Part shown: in pieces, positions 1-8,193 of the stretch | Position numbering within the stretch: the first letter of the stretch is position 1 | How the letters are laid out: each line of letters starts with the position of its first letter | Assembly: GCA_002408485.1 (NCBI GenBank) | Contig: DHSP01000079.1 | Span: 20,453-39,215, forward strand | Origin: Proteiniphilum sp. UBA5283 | GTDB lineage: Bacteria > Bacteroidota > Bacteroidia > Bacteroidales > Dysgonomonadaceae | Direction: 5' to 3' | Length of the DNA: 18,763 nucleotides | Made by a program: the position numbers and the translations under genes | Notes under the pieces: model-generated | Databases searched by the model: none | What the model saw: only the letters and a program-made list of their open reading frames with translations | What the model was told of the DNA's origin: nothing

Positions 1-2136
1 CCGCTGCTTCTGGCACAGGGAGCGGAAGGCATCGCCGTGGGCTTGTCTTCCAAGATACTGCCACACAACTTTAACGAGCTGTGTGATGCTGCCATAGCTT
101 ACCTCGAAGGGAAATCGTTCAAGTTGTATCCCGATTTTCAAACGGGCGGCTACATTGATGTGGAAAAATACAACGACGGTGAACGTGGCGGTTCGGTGAA
201 AGTGCGCTCAACCATCTCGAAGCTGGATAATAAAACTCTTGTAATCAAAGATATTCCCTTCGGAAGGACGACCGCAAGCGTGGTAGATTCTATCCTGAAA
301 GCAAACGACAAGGGAAAAATTAAGATCAGAAAAGTAGACGATATCACTGCGCAAAACGTGGAGATACAAGTGCAGCTTGCCCCGGGGGTATCATCCGACA
401 AAACCATTGATGCCCTTTATGCTTTCACCGACTGTGAGATCAGCATCTCTCCCAACTGTTGCGTCATTGATGACAATAAGCCGCACTTTCTAACTGTGAG
501 CGATGTGATGCGGGTATCCGTAGATACTACAAAAGAGAGCCTGCGCCTTGAACTGGAGATAGAACGGAGCGAAAAGCAGGAAGCGCTCCTGTTTGCTTCC
601 CTCGAAAAAATCTTTATCGAAGAACGGATTTACAAGGACAGAGAGTTTGAAAATGCGGGCAACATGGATATTGCCCTTGCTCACATTGATAAAAGGCTGG
701 AACCGTTCAAATCCGGCTTTATCAGGGAGATCACACGGGAGGACCTCGTCAGATTAATGGAGATTAAAATGGCGCGTATTCTCAAGTTTAATTCCGACAA
801 GGCTAACGAGATCATTGCAAAACTCTATGAGGAGATTGAAGAGATCAATCACCATCTCAACAATCTGGTGGATTATACCATCTCCTGGTATTTGATGTTG
901 AAAGAGCGGTATGGAAAGAATTATCCCAGAAGAACGGAAATACGCAGTTTTGAAAATATCGAAGCAGTCAAGGTGGCCGAAGCCAACGAAAAGCTTTATG
1001 TGAACCGGGAAGAAGGATTCATCGGTACTGGCATGAAGAAGGATGAGTTTGTGTGCAATTGTTCCGATATCGACGAAGTCATCGTCTTTTTTAAGGACGG
1101 TAAATATAAGGTGGTGAAGGTCAGCGAGAAGATGTTTGTTGGCAAGGGAATACTCTACGCGAATGTGTTTAAGAAGAACGACAAACGTACCATCTACAAC
1201 GTAGTGTATCGCGATGGCAAGACGGGGCCCCATTATATCAAACGTTTCTCTGTAACCGGTGTTACGCGTGACAAAGAATACGACCTGACCAAAGAAAAAA
1301 CGGGATCACGTATTGCATATTTCAGTGCGAACCCCAACGGCGAAGCCGAAACCATCAAAGTAATTCTGAAGCCTAAACCTCGCTTGCGGATTCTGCAGTT
1401 TGAAAAAGATTTTAGTGAAATAGCAATTAAGGGGCGTGGCGCAATGGGCAACATCCTGACCAAAGCTGATGTGCACCGCATTCAGTTGAAGCACAAGGGG
1501 CTGTCCACGCTGGGTGGGCGCAAGGTGTGGTTCGACCCTGATGTACTGCGTCTCAACTACGAGGGGGGAGGAAAATATCTCGGCGAGTTTCAGGGCGATG
1601 ATATGATTCTGGTCGCTACCCGAAGCGGCGATTATCGTATTTGCAATTTCGACCTGACCAACCATTTTCCATCCGATATTCTTCGTATTGAAAAGTTCGA
1701 CGAAGGAAAAGTATGGTCTGCTGCACTGTTCGATGCCGATCAGGGATATGCTTACCTGAAACGATTCACATTCGAAGCCACGGAGAAGGCGTTGAATTTT
1801 CTTGGCGAAAATTCTGCTTCTCAATTGTTTTTACTCACAGACGTGGTCTATCCTCGAGTAAAAGTAGTCTTTGGCGGAAATGATGATTTCCGCGAACCGC
1901 TGGAGATCGACGTGGAGGAGTTTATCACCGTAAAGAGCTACAAGGCCAAAGGAAAACGGATATCGAACTACGAAGTGAAAACAGTGGAAGAACTTGAACC
2001 TCTGCGATTCCCAGAACCAGATCCGGAGCCACAGGAGACAATGAAAGTGGAAATAGACGAAGAAAATGGGGAGAGCACACTGTCCGATGCCGATTTGCGG
2101 GACGAAATAATAGGCCAGATGAAATTATTCGATTAA
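1..2136 (+). CDS. parC: DNA topoisomerase IV subunit A (ParC), 5' end missing
   Basis: Type IIA topoisomerase breakage-reunion subunit; with ParE it decatenates and relaxes DNA using ATP. The frame is open from base 1, so the gene starts upstream; GTG at 37 lies inside the conserved segment and is not the real start. The visible 711 residues begin at GAEGIAVG...ILPHN, which follows the catalytic-tyrosine domain by about 50 residues in this family, so the active-site Tyr and roughly 170 N-terminal residues are outside the window. Next come the tower and coiled-coil region and a C-terminal beta-pinwheel-like domain. I see no GyrA box (QRRGGKG type) in the C-terminal part, which favours ParC over GyrA. 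The tail is acidic and ends in QMKLFD. No ParE is visible; it may lie upstream. Family assignment is firm; ParC rather than GyrA is likely. Confidence 0.93.
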   Translation, partial: PLLLAQGAEGIAVGLSSKILPHNFNELCDAAIAYLEGKSFKLYPDFQTGGYIDVEKYNDGERGGSVKVRSTISKLDNKTLVIKDIPFGRTTASVVDSILKANDKGKIKIRKVDDITAQNVEIQVQLAPGVSSDKTIDALYAFTDCEISISPNCCVIDDNKPHFLTVSDVMRVSVDTTKESLRLELEIERSEKQEALLFASLEKIFIEERIYKDREFENAGNMDIALAHIDKRLEPFKSGFIREITREDLVRLMEIKMARILKFNSDKANEIIAKLYEEIEEINHHLNNLVDYTISWYLMLKERYGKNYPRRTEIRSFENIEAVKVAEANEKLYVNREEGFIGTGMKKDEFVCNCSDIDEVIVFFKDGKYKVVKVSEKMFVGKGILYANVFKKNDKRTIYNVVYRDGKTGPHYIKRFSVTGVTRDKEYDLTKEKTGSRIAYFSANPNGEAETIKVILKPKPRLRILQFEKDFSEIAIKGRGAMGNILTKADVHRIQLKHKGLSTLGGRKVWFDPDVLRLNYEGGGKYLGEFQGDDMILVATRSGDYRICNFDLTNHFPSDILRIEKFDEGKVWSAALFDADQGYAYLKRFTFEATEKALNFLGENSASQLFLLTDVVYPRVKVVFGGNDDFREPLEIDVEEFITVKSYKAKGKRISNYEVKTVEELEPLRFPEPDPEPQETMKVEIDEENGESTLSDADLRDEIIGQMKLFD

Positions 2137-2152
2137 CAAATAAAACAATCGC

Positions 2153-2995
2153 ATGAGACGAACAGTGGCTTTGATAATTGTATGGATCAGTTTTTTTTGC
2201 GGTTTGTTTTCACAGGAGCATCTTCTGTTAAGGCAGGAGAACACGGTGAATCATTCCACCTTGTTCGGCATCGGCAAAGCCTATTTATCCGACAGTTATC
2301 TTTCGCCGCTCACATATAGCGGCATGAGCATGACGCTGATGCACGACCGACTGAAACGGTCTCCTTATTTTGCTGGTGAGCTGTTGTTGCAGCAGCAATT
2401 TCAAATACAGGTAGGCATCACCGAGAATCCTACCGCTTCGGCATCGGAATATTACGGTGACATAAGGTATTACCTGACCAGCTTTTATCCCCTCATACAA
2501 ACATCCCGTTTTAAATTATTGGGGGGCCCCGGATGGGAAGCTTCCCTGGGGGGAATTTACAATGTGCGGAACTCCAACAATCCGGGATCACTGAAAGTAT
2601 CCACCAACCTCAACCTCTCTGCAATGGCACTCTGTAGTTTTCGTTGGGGCACCCTGCGCTGGCAACTGTCTACTCCTTTTGTTGGTCTGTTTTTTTCTCC
2701 GGAGTACGGACATTCGTACTACGAAATCTTTACTCTGGGGAATAACAAGGGTACTGTGCACCTTGGCTCCTTCCACAACCAGCTGGCGCTGCGAAACTAT
2801 TTCACAGTAGATGTTCCCCTGAATAGAATTACATTGCGTGCAGGCTATCTCGGAGATTATTACCAGACAGATGTAAACGAACTCTCCACGAAGATTGTGA
2901 ATCATCAGTTTTTGTTGGGACTGGCCTTTGAATCGCTGAATTTCGGAGGCCGGAAAGTAAGGCATAATGAGATGCTGAAGAGCAGCTATTATTAA
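2153..2995 (+). CDS. Secreted DUF3316-like protein, possible outer-membrane barrel
   Basis: 280 residues. An N-terminal signal peptide is visible (RR, then a hydrophobic stretch VALIIVWISFFCGLF, cleavage probably near SQ-E at about 20-22). The rest is rich in alternating aromatic and polar segments (for example YYGDIRYYLTSFYPL, RNYFTVDVPLNRITLRAGYLGDYY) such as form amphipathic beta strands in outer-membrane barrels. Length and pattern fit the DUF3316 family of Bacteroidetes, from memory only. The gene starts 16 bp after parC, so it is probably co-transcribed with it, although no functional link is known. The final residues are SSYY rather than the classical terminal Phe of a BAM substrate. 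Function unknown. Confidence 0.72.
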   Translation: MRRTVALIIVWISFFCGLFSQEHLLLRQENTVNHSTLFGIGKAYLSDSYLSPLTYSGMSMTLMHDRLKRSPYFAGELLLQQQFQIQVGITENPTASASEYYGDIRYYLTSFYPLIQTSRFKLLGGPGWEASLGGIYNVRNSNNPGSLKVSTNLNLSAMALCSFRWGTLRWQLSTPFVGLFFSPEYGHSYYEIFTLGNNKGTVHLGSFHNQLALRNYFTVDVPLNRITLRAGYLGDYYQTDVNELSTKIVNHQFLLGLAFESLNFGGRKVRHNEMLKSSYY

Positions 2996-3013
2996 ATTGA
3001 ATCATAGTTTAAA

Positions 3014-3056
3014 AACGAATTTTCGTTCCACACTCTTTCGTAAAATATTCACGAAA
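3014..3056. promoter_or_regulatory. Four alternating ACGAA/TTCGT half-sites in the malY leader
   Basis: Immediately upstream of the malY start, the 5-mer ACGAA or its complement TTCGT occurs at 3015-3019, 3022-3026, 3037-3041 and 3051-3055. Two perfect 6-bp inverted repeats result: AACGAA (3014-3019) with TTCGTT (3022-3027), and TTTCGT (3036-3041) with ACGAAA (3051-3056). A third 6-bp pairing, TTTCGT (3021-3026) with ACGAAA (3051-3056), excludes both. This could be an operator or a small RNA switch at the start codon. Function is inferred; the arrangement is directly visible. Confidence 0.4.
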
Positions 3057-3057
3057 C

Positions 3058-4230
3058 ATGAAATATAATTTTGATGAGGTTGTCGATCGGTCCCATACCG
3101 ACAGTGTGAAACTGGACAGACTCAAACAGCTGTACGGCGAAGACGGTCTGATACCCTTATGGGTGGCCGATACTGATTTCAGGTCACCCCCACCCATCAT
3201 AGAGGCACTGCAAAAACGGGTGGAGCACGGCATTTTCGGTTACACAATCCCCCCCGAAAACTATATAAACTCCATCATCCGGTGGCTGCAAAAACGTCAC
3301 GGCTGGGAGGTACAAAAAGAACAGGTAAACTTTGTGCCGGGTGTGGTGAAAGGCATTGCATTTGCCATCGACGTCTTCACTGAAAAGGGAGATAACATTG
3401 TTATTCAACCACCTGTTTATCACCCGTTTCGTTTGGTGCCGGAGGCTTTGAACCGGAATGTGATCAATAATCCACTGATTCTGGAAGATGGCCGGTACCG
3501 GATGGATTTTGACAGCTTACGGAACATCGTCTCTCAACATGCATGCAAGATGTTCATTTTGTGTAATCCTCACAATCCCGGAGGAAGGGTGTGGAACAGC
3601 CATGAGCTTCGAGAACTGGCTGAAATCTGTTACGACAACGGGATGGTGGTAATCTCGGACGAAATTCACGCAGACATGACTTTATCCGGCTTCAGGCACA
3701 CACCTTTTGCCACCGTATCACAAAAAGCGGAAGAGATAAGCCTGACGCTGATGGCTCCCAGCAAGTCATTCAATATTGCCGGGATAGTCAGCTCCTTTGC
3801 GGTAATTCCCGATAAAAAGATCAGGGAAAAATATCTTGGCTACCTGGAACCGCGTGAACTGTCGCAGGGAACTATTTTTGCCTATACTGCCACGGCCGCA
3901 GCTTACGAAGAAGGGGAAGAATGGCTTGATCAAATGAACGATTATGTGCAGGGCAATGTTGACTTTGTACAGAATTACCTGAAGGAAAATATTCCTCAGA
4001 TCAAAGCCATCTTGCCGGAAGCTTCTTTTTTGGTATGGCTCGATTGCAGGGCTTTGTGCCTTTCTCAACCCGAGCTGGTCAGTCTCTTTGTGAAGAAGGC
4101 GCAACTGGCCCTGAACGATGGCACGATCTTTGGCGAAGGAGGTGAGGGCTTTATGCGGCTCAATGTGGGCACGTCACGACGGGTACTGGAGAAAGCTCTT
4201 AATAATCTAAAAAATGCCGTGAACGGGTAA
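3058..4230 (+). CDS. MalY/PatB-family PLP-dependent C-S lyase or aminotransferase
   Basis: 390 residues, the usual length for the fold-type I MalY/PatB family, whose members cleave cystathionine or cysteine (beta-elimination to pyruvate, ammonia and thiol) or act as aminotransferases. Visible landmarks: PLWVADTDF near 33-41, the PLP-ring tyrosine in PVYHPF (Y121), CNPHNPGGR at 169-177, the pyridine-nitrogen aspartate in ISDEIHADM (D201), the Schiff-base lysine in APSKSFNIAG (K236), and the carboxylate-binding arginine region in MRLNVGTSRR near the C-terminus. Cytoplasmic; no signal peptide. It starts 62 bp after the DUF3316-like gene, and the leader carries four ACGAA/TTCGT half-sites, so it may have its own control. 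No methionine or cysteine biosynthesis genes are adjacent, so substrate is open. Family call firm, exact reaction not. Confidence 0.9.
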   Translation: MKYNFDEVVDRSHTDSVKLDRLKQLYGEDGLIPLWVADTDFRSPPPIIEALQKRVEHGIFGYTIPPENYINSIIRWLQKRHGWEVQKEQVNFVPGVVKGIAFAIDVFTEKGDNIVIQPPVYHPFRLVPEALNRNVINNPLILEDGRYRMDFDSLRNIVSQHACKMFILCNPHNPGGRVWNSHELRELAEICYDNGMVVISDEIHADMTLSGFRHTPFATVSQKAEEISLTLMAPSKSFNIAGIVSSFAVIPDKKIREKYLGYLEPRELSQGTIFAYTATAAAYEEGEEWLDQMNDYVQGNVDFVQNYLKENIPQIKAILPEASFLVWLDCRALCLSQPELVSLFVKKAQLALNDGTIFGEGGEGFMRLNVGTSRRVLEKALNNLKNAVNG

Positions 4231-4296
4231 ACATCGGTCATGGAAGATTGTTTCAATGGATAAGATCAATCATATATATATAAAACACAATAAACA

Positions 4297-4881
4297 ATGA
4301 AAATTTCCGACAACAAATATGTCACGCTTACCTATGATTTAAATGTGGGCGAAGGCGAAGAACGCGAATTGATGGAACAGGCGACTGCCGAGAGACCACT
4401 GGCTTTTATCTTTGGTACCAACTCCATGCTCGAAGCATTTGAAAAACAGATCGACGGTCTTTCGGAAGGGGATGCGTTCTCTTTTCAGCTTACGCCGGAA
4501 GAGGCCTATGGAGATTATGACGAAAACAAAATCATAGAGCTCCCCAAAAATATTTTTGAGGTCGACGGAAAGATTGACGAGGAGATGCTCTTCGAGGGCA
4601 ACACGTTGCCCATGATGGATTCATCCGGAAATCGATTGATGGGCTCGGTGGTCTCTATTGGAGAAGAACAGGTGACCATGGATTTCAACCATCCGCTGGC
4701 AGGTGAGACCATGCATTTCGAGGGCACGGTAATGGGTGTTCGCGACGCCTCGGCCGAAGAAATTGCCGCTTTGTTTAGTGGAGGTGGCTGCGGTTGTGGC
4801 TCTGGCGGTTGTGGCTCCTCATGTGGCGGAGATAGCGAGGATGATGGATCCTGTGGCTGCGGATCAGGATGTAGCTGTTAA
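4297..4881 (+). CDS. slyD: FKBP-type peptidyl-prolyl cis-trans isomerase, SlyD type, with Cys-rich tail
   Basis: 194 residues. Prolyl isomerase and chaperone of the cytoplasm; SlyD proteins also bind nickel and feed hydrogenase or urease maturation in enterobacteria. The FKBP part covers about 1-70 and 130-155, split by the insert-in-flap chaperone domain (about 70-130). SlyD signatures are visible: PLAFIFG, LSEGDAFSF, PEEAYGDYD, and MDFNHPLAGETMHFEGTV (128-145). The C-terminal 34 residues are a Gly/Cys tail with eight cysteines (165, 167, 172, 176, 186, 188, 192, 194) and no histidine, unlike the His-rich tail of E. coli SlyD. It is preceded by an AT-rich 66-bp gap with no Shine-Dalgarno, which is common in Bacteroidetes. 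No hydrogenase or nickel genes are in this window. Confidence 0.93.
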   Translation: MKISDNKYVTLTYDLNVGEGEERELMEQATAERPLAFIFGTNSMLEAFEKQIDGLSEGDAFSFQLTPEEAYGDYDENKIIELPKNIFEVDGKIDEEMLFEGNTLPMMDSSGNRLMGSVVSIGEEQVTMDFNHPLAGETMHFEGTVMGVRDASAEEIAALFSGGGCGCGSGGCGSSCGGDSEDDGSCGCGSGCSC

Positions 4882-4930
4882 ATAAAAAAGTTGTTTTATT
4901 CGCCGGAATACCCGGAACGGGAACGTACAT

Positions 4931-6001
4931 ATGAATACATTTGGGACGATATACAGATTGACCTCATTCGGTGAATCGCACGGCGCTGCTGTCGGTGGCG
5001 TGATTGACGGCTGCCCCCCTGGATTGGTGCTGGATATGGATTTTATTCAGGCGGAGCTGGATAGAAGACGCCCGGGACAATCTCGCATTACCACTCCCCG
5101 GAAAGAATCCGATAAGGTAGAGATACTCTCAGGGGTATTTGAGGGAAAAACTACCGGTACACCCATCGGATTTATGGTGAGAAATGAAAATCAACAATCC
5201 TCAGATTACGATAACCTGAAGGAGGTATTTCGTCCGTCGCATGCCGATTTTACCTATCAGCAGAAATATGGAATACGCGATCACCGCGGCGGGGGCCGTT
5301 CATCCGCGCGGGAAACCATCGCCCGCATCGTAGCCGGTGCGGTGGCCAAGCTTTGGCTTCGTCAGTTTCAGATTGGCATTACAGCATACACCTCTCAGGT
5401 AGGAGAAATTGCGTTGGAGAACGACTACAGGAAGTACGACCTCTCGCGCACGGAAGACAACATGGTGCGCTGTCCTGACCCTGAAGTGGCGGAACGGATG
5501 ATCAAACTTATTAATGAGGTCCGCTATCAGGGAGATACCATCGGCGGCATCATCACTTGCGTCATCAAAGGTACACCCGTAGGCCTGGGTGAGCCCGTCT
5601 TCGGGAAATTACACGCCTCCCTGGGTTCGGCCATGTTAAGCATTAACGCTGTCAAAGGCTTTGAGTACGGGATGGGATTCAATGTCACCGGCCGCGGCTC
5701 GGAGGTGAATGACTCTTTTTATAACGATCACGGTATTGTTAGCACCCGTACCAATAATTCCGGCGGTATTCAGGCCGGTATTTCCAACGGTCAGGATATT
5801 TATTTCCGGGTGGCATTTAAACCAGTCTCCACCATCCTTACCGAACAACGCTCGGTTGATATTCATGGCAAGGATATTCCCCTGAAAGCCCGAGGCAGAC
5901 ATGACCCTTGTGTGTTACCGCGTGCCGTGCCCATTGTGGAGGCCATGGCTGCCATGACCATAATGGATTACTATTTGCTGGCAAAAACGAAACAGACGTA
6001 A
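4931..6001 (+). CDS. aroC: Chorismate synthase
   Basis: 356 residues, full length. Converts 5-enolpyruvylshikimate-3-phosphate to chorismate, the last common step of aromatic amino-acid and folate/quinone precursor synthesis, using reduced FMN. Visible signatures: FGESHG (13-18, catalytic His17), DRRRPGQSRITTPRKE (44-59), RPSHAD (101-106, His104), DHRGGGRSSARET (117-129, the family signature), and RHDPCVLPRAVP near the C-terminus. It starts 49 bp after slyD and could be read in the same transcript; the gap holds only a short A/T-only inverted repeat (4881-4900) and no convincing terminator. No other aro genes are nearby, so the pathway is dispersed. Confidence 0.98.
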   Translation: MNTFGTIYRLTSFGESHGAAVGGVIDGCPPGLVLDMDFIQAELDRRRPGQSRITTPRKESDKVEILSGVFEGKTTGTPIGFMVRNENQQSSDYDNLKEVFRPSHADFTYQQKYGIRDHRGGGRSSARETIARIVAGAVAKLWLRQFQIGITAYTSQVGEIALENDYRKYDLSRTEDNMVRCPDPEVAERMIKLINEVRYQGDTIGGIITCVIKGTPVGLGEPVFGKLHASLGSAMLSINAVKGFEYGMGFNVTGRGSEVNDSFYNDHGIVSTRTNNSGGIQAGISNGQDIYFRVAFKPVSTILTEQRSVDIHGKDIPLKARGRHDPCVLPRAVPIVEAMAAMTIMDYYLLAKTKQT

Positions 6002-6146
6002 CTTCGGTCTGGAAACTCTGTTTTTACAACTTCTTCGCAGTGACAATAAAATAAATCCAGACTCAGGGTGCTTTGTGATTTCCTTTTAAACCATTTTTCT
6101 TTCCATCTATCAAAGCAATAAGAAAAATTAAACTGAAAGAAAGAAT

Positions 6147-6812
6147 ATGAAAAAGCTAATTACTGCAATTTTGTTGATGCTGTTTTCCATTGTGATGTTT
6201 GCACAATCTGATTACCAGCAGTTTTCAAGAATTATCGGGAGTTACGCCGATCGTTATGCCGATGATGAGGTGATTGTGTTGTATGAAAATCACTATGGTG
6301 TTCCCCGCAACACACTAGTTCAGCTTTTCGGCGGTTTTGACTTCAACTGGGGCAATGTTGCGCTGGGACTGGAAATAAGCAACTTTCTCGATGTTCCCGT
6401 GAGAGATTTGATCGGAATTTACCAGGATAATCTAAGTGGAAACGGATGGGGAGTGATAGCTCAGCGGTATGGCATCAAGCCGGGATCTGCTGAATTTCAC
6501 CGCATGAAAGCAATGATGAGCAACAAAAGCCGTTATTGGAGAGACATCTATGTCGATTACGGACGCAGCAGGAACCCAGCCATTGCACGCCGTGACCGTG
6601 TGTTTCTAAACGATAAATTGATTTTTCTTAATCCTCTATCTTACAGGGAGATGAAGAGAATTGACAAAGAGATTGAAAAGCGCAATAAAGAAATTGCCAA
6701 ACGAGAAAAGAAGTGGATGAAACAATGGGGGAGCGAAAACAAAAAAATAGACAAACAAAACAAGAAAATACGCAAAGAGCAGGAGAAAAGAGTAAAAATG
6801 AACAATAGGTGA
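6147..6812 (+). CDS. Secreted protein of unknown function with two VP...WG repeats and a Lys-rich tail
   Basis: 221 residues. Signal peptide at 1-20 (KK, then LITAILLMLFSIVMF, AQ cleavage), so exported. The middle holds two similar units that I aligned by eye: V52-P53...L57...W68-G69...A72...I77 and V83-P84...L88...W101-G102...A105...I110, with the second loop two residues longer. After the second unit comes KPGSAEFHRMK. From about residue 165 the chain is a highly charged Lys/Arg/Glu segment (EMKRIDKEIEKRNKEIAKRE and onward), probably a long helix or coiled coil with net positive charge that could bind peptidoglycan, nucleic acid or another anionic surface. I do not recognise a named family. 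The DUF1460 gene starts 6 bp downstream, so the two are likely one operon. Confidence 0.75.
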   Translation: MKKLITAILLMLFSIVMFAQSDYQQFSRIIGSYADRYADDEVIVLYENHYGVPRNTLVQLFGGFDFNWGNVALGLEISNFLDVPVRDLIGIYQDNLSGNGWGVIAQRYGIKPGSAEFHRMKAMMSNKSRYWRDIYVDYGRSRNPAIARRDRVFLNDKLIFLNPLSYREMKRIDKEIEKRNKEIAKREKKWMKQWGSENKKIDKQNKKIRKEQEKRVKMNNR

Positions 6813-6818
6813 TAGCCC

Positions 6819-7679
6819 GTGCAAAATCAAAATAAGTCAATCCCCGTTATAATATGTATGTTTTTGGCTGCCGGACTGATCTCTGCGCAGCCAAAAGCGT
6901 ATTTTACCTTCGAAGACAGGCAAATTTTCAATCAATATCTCTCCTACATCGAACCTTTTAAAAATCACTCCGGAGATGTCCTGCTGGAAAAAACGGCGAC
7001 TTTTTTTCTTGGAAAGCCCTATGTAGCCAATACACTTGAGATAAAGGATGGGGAAACGTTGGTGGTGAATCTACGGGAATTCGATTGTACCACATTCGTG
7101 GAAACGGTGATCGCACTTGTCCGCTCAGTGCAGATGGAAAATACCTCCTTCGAAACCTATCTAGCCGAACTGCAAAAGATTCGTTACCGTGACGGTGTGA
7201 CCGACGGATATGCTTCGCGGCTTCATTACACATCTGACTGGGTGTACGAGAATGAACGAAACGAAAGGGTTCATAATATATCTGTGGGGTTGGGAGGAGT
7301 CATGGAAGAGAAAACGATCAATTATATGTCTGCTCACAGAGCTGCCTACAAACACCTGAAGACTGATGATGTTATGTTGCAGGAGATAGTGGCAGTGGAG
7401 ATGGAAATCAACCGGAGAGGAGGCTTTGCCTATCTTCCCAAAATAAAAATTGCACATGCTGCACCATTGATTCCTCACATGTCATTGATCTGTTTTACCA
7501 CCAATATTGAAGGATTGGATATTTCGCACGTAGGGTTTGCTTATAAAAAAGAGGATAAACTGACCTTTATCCATGCTTCCAGTGCCTGGAACAAGGTGAT
7601 TGTGGACGAACATACACTCAGCGACTATTGCGGGGGACAGAAGTCGTGCACCGGTATTTTGGTTGCCGAAATCATGTAA
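6819..7679 (+). CDS. Secreted DUF1460 protein, NlpC/P60-like amidase fold
   Basis: 286 residues. DUF1460 proteins have a papain-like NlpC/P60-type fold and are thought to act on peptidoglycan peptides or amide bonds. The probable nucleophile is Cys90 in REFDCTTFVETV, with His237 in ISHVGF as partner; FIHASS (251-256) matches the conserved C-terminal strand. The start is GTG at 6819: a TAG at 6813 blocks any upstream start, and the next in-frame ATG (6858) would leave too short a signal peptide, whereas GTG gives a good one (MQNQNKSIPVIICMFLAAGL, cleavage after SAQ). It follows the repeat protein by 6 bp. It converges with the mgtC-like gene with a 39-bp gap and no clear terminator. Role in the periplasm or wall is inferred from the family. 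Confidence 0.88.
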   Translation: MQNQNKSIPVIICMFLAAGLISAQPKAYFTFEDRQIFNQYLSYIEPFKNHSGDVLLEKTATFFLGKPYVANTLEIKDGETLVVNLREFDCTTFVETVIALVRSVQMENTSFETYLAELQKIRYRDGVTDGYASRLHYTSDWVYENERNERVHNISVGLGGVMEEKTINYMSAHRAAYKHLKTDDVMLQEIVAVEMEINRRGGFAYLPKIKIAHAAPLIPHMSLICFTTNIEGLDISHVGFAYKKEDKLTFIHASSAWNKVIVDEHTLSDYCGGQKSCTGILVAEIM

Positions 7680-7718
7680 ACAGACTGTTCCCTGTATTGT
7701 TTTGATGAACTGGCTGTC

Positions 7719-8183
7719 CTATTCGAGAAAATCATTATCTTTGTCGGAATTTTTTTTCTTTTCCCGATCTTTTAGGAACCACAGGTCGGCCTTTTTAAAA
7801 GCGGTATTGACGAAGATTATCAAAACTGTGGCAGCAGCCAGCTCCCAGTAAAATCCAAATGCGGCCAGACAGCCCAATGCTGCACTGCTCCAGATGGTGG
7901 CTGCCGTAGTCAGCCCCTGCACGTTTGCTCCCCTGTGCAGAATCACTCCTGCACCCAGAAACCCGATCCCGGTGACAATCTGTCCCAAAACGCGTGTGGG
8001 GTCTCCCGTTCCGGTGTTTTCAACCACCCTGAGCGAGATAAGTGCAAATATGCAGGCACTGAGCGAAACCAGCGTGTGGGTGCGTAAACCGGCACTTTTG
8101 TTATTCGACTCACGTTCCAGTCCCAAAGCTCCTCCAGCCGCTGTGGCGGCCAGTATGCGTATGATAAAATCGATCAATTCCAT
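7719..8183 (-). CDS. MgtC/SapB-family inner-membrane protein
   Basis: 154 residues with four or five hydrophobic helices. MgtC-type signatures are clear: AAGGALGLERE (15-25), GLRTHTLV (32-39), QIVTGIGFLGAGVI (68-81) and GLTTAATIWSSAALG (90-104). The family includes virulence and low-magnesium survival proteins (MgtC) and general relatives (YhiD, SapB). This protein has only the membrane domain and ends in a short charged tail (KDREKKKNSDKDN) without the ACT-like C-terminal domain of Salmonella MgtC. It starts 10 bp after the capA-like gene on the same strand, so the two are almost surely co-transcribed. No mgtB or other magnesium transporter is adjacent, so a magnesium role is not shown. Confidence 0.92.
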   Translation of the reverse strand: MELIDFIIRILAATAAGGALGLERESNNKSAGLRTHTLVSLSACIFALISLRVVENTGTGDPTRVLGQIVTGIGFLGAGVILHRGANVQGLTTAATIWSSAALGCLAAFGFYWELAAATVLIIFVNTAFKKADLWFLKDREKKKNSDKDNDFLE

Positions 8184-8193
8184 TGATATGATA

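Noticed and set aside
4881..4900. AATAAAA ... TTTTATT inverted repeat after slyD
   Set aside because: A/T-only 7-bp stem with no following T run; too weak to call a terminator, and aroC is close behind.
5993..6026. CAGAC ... GTCTG hairpin at the aroC stop with a T run further on
   Set aside because: Only 5 bp of stem and the T run begins 9 bases later; not a convincing intrinsic terminator.
7600..7851. 83-codon plus-strand frame across the convergent ends of DUF1460 and mgtC genes
   Set aside because: Both strands are already covered by well-supported genes and its product has no domain signature.
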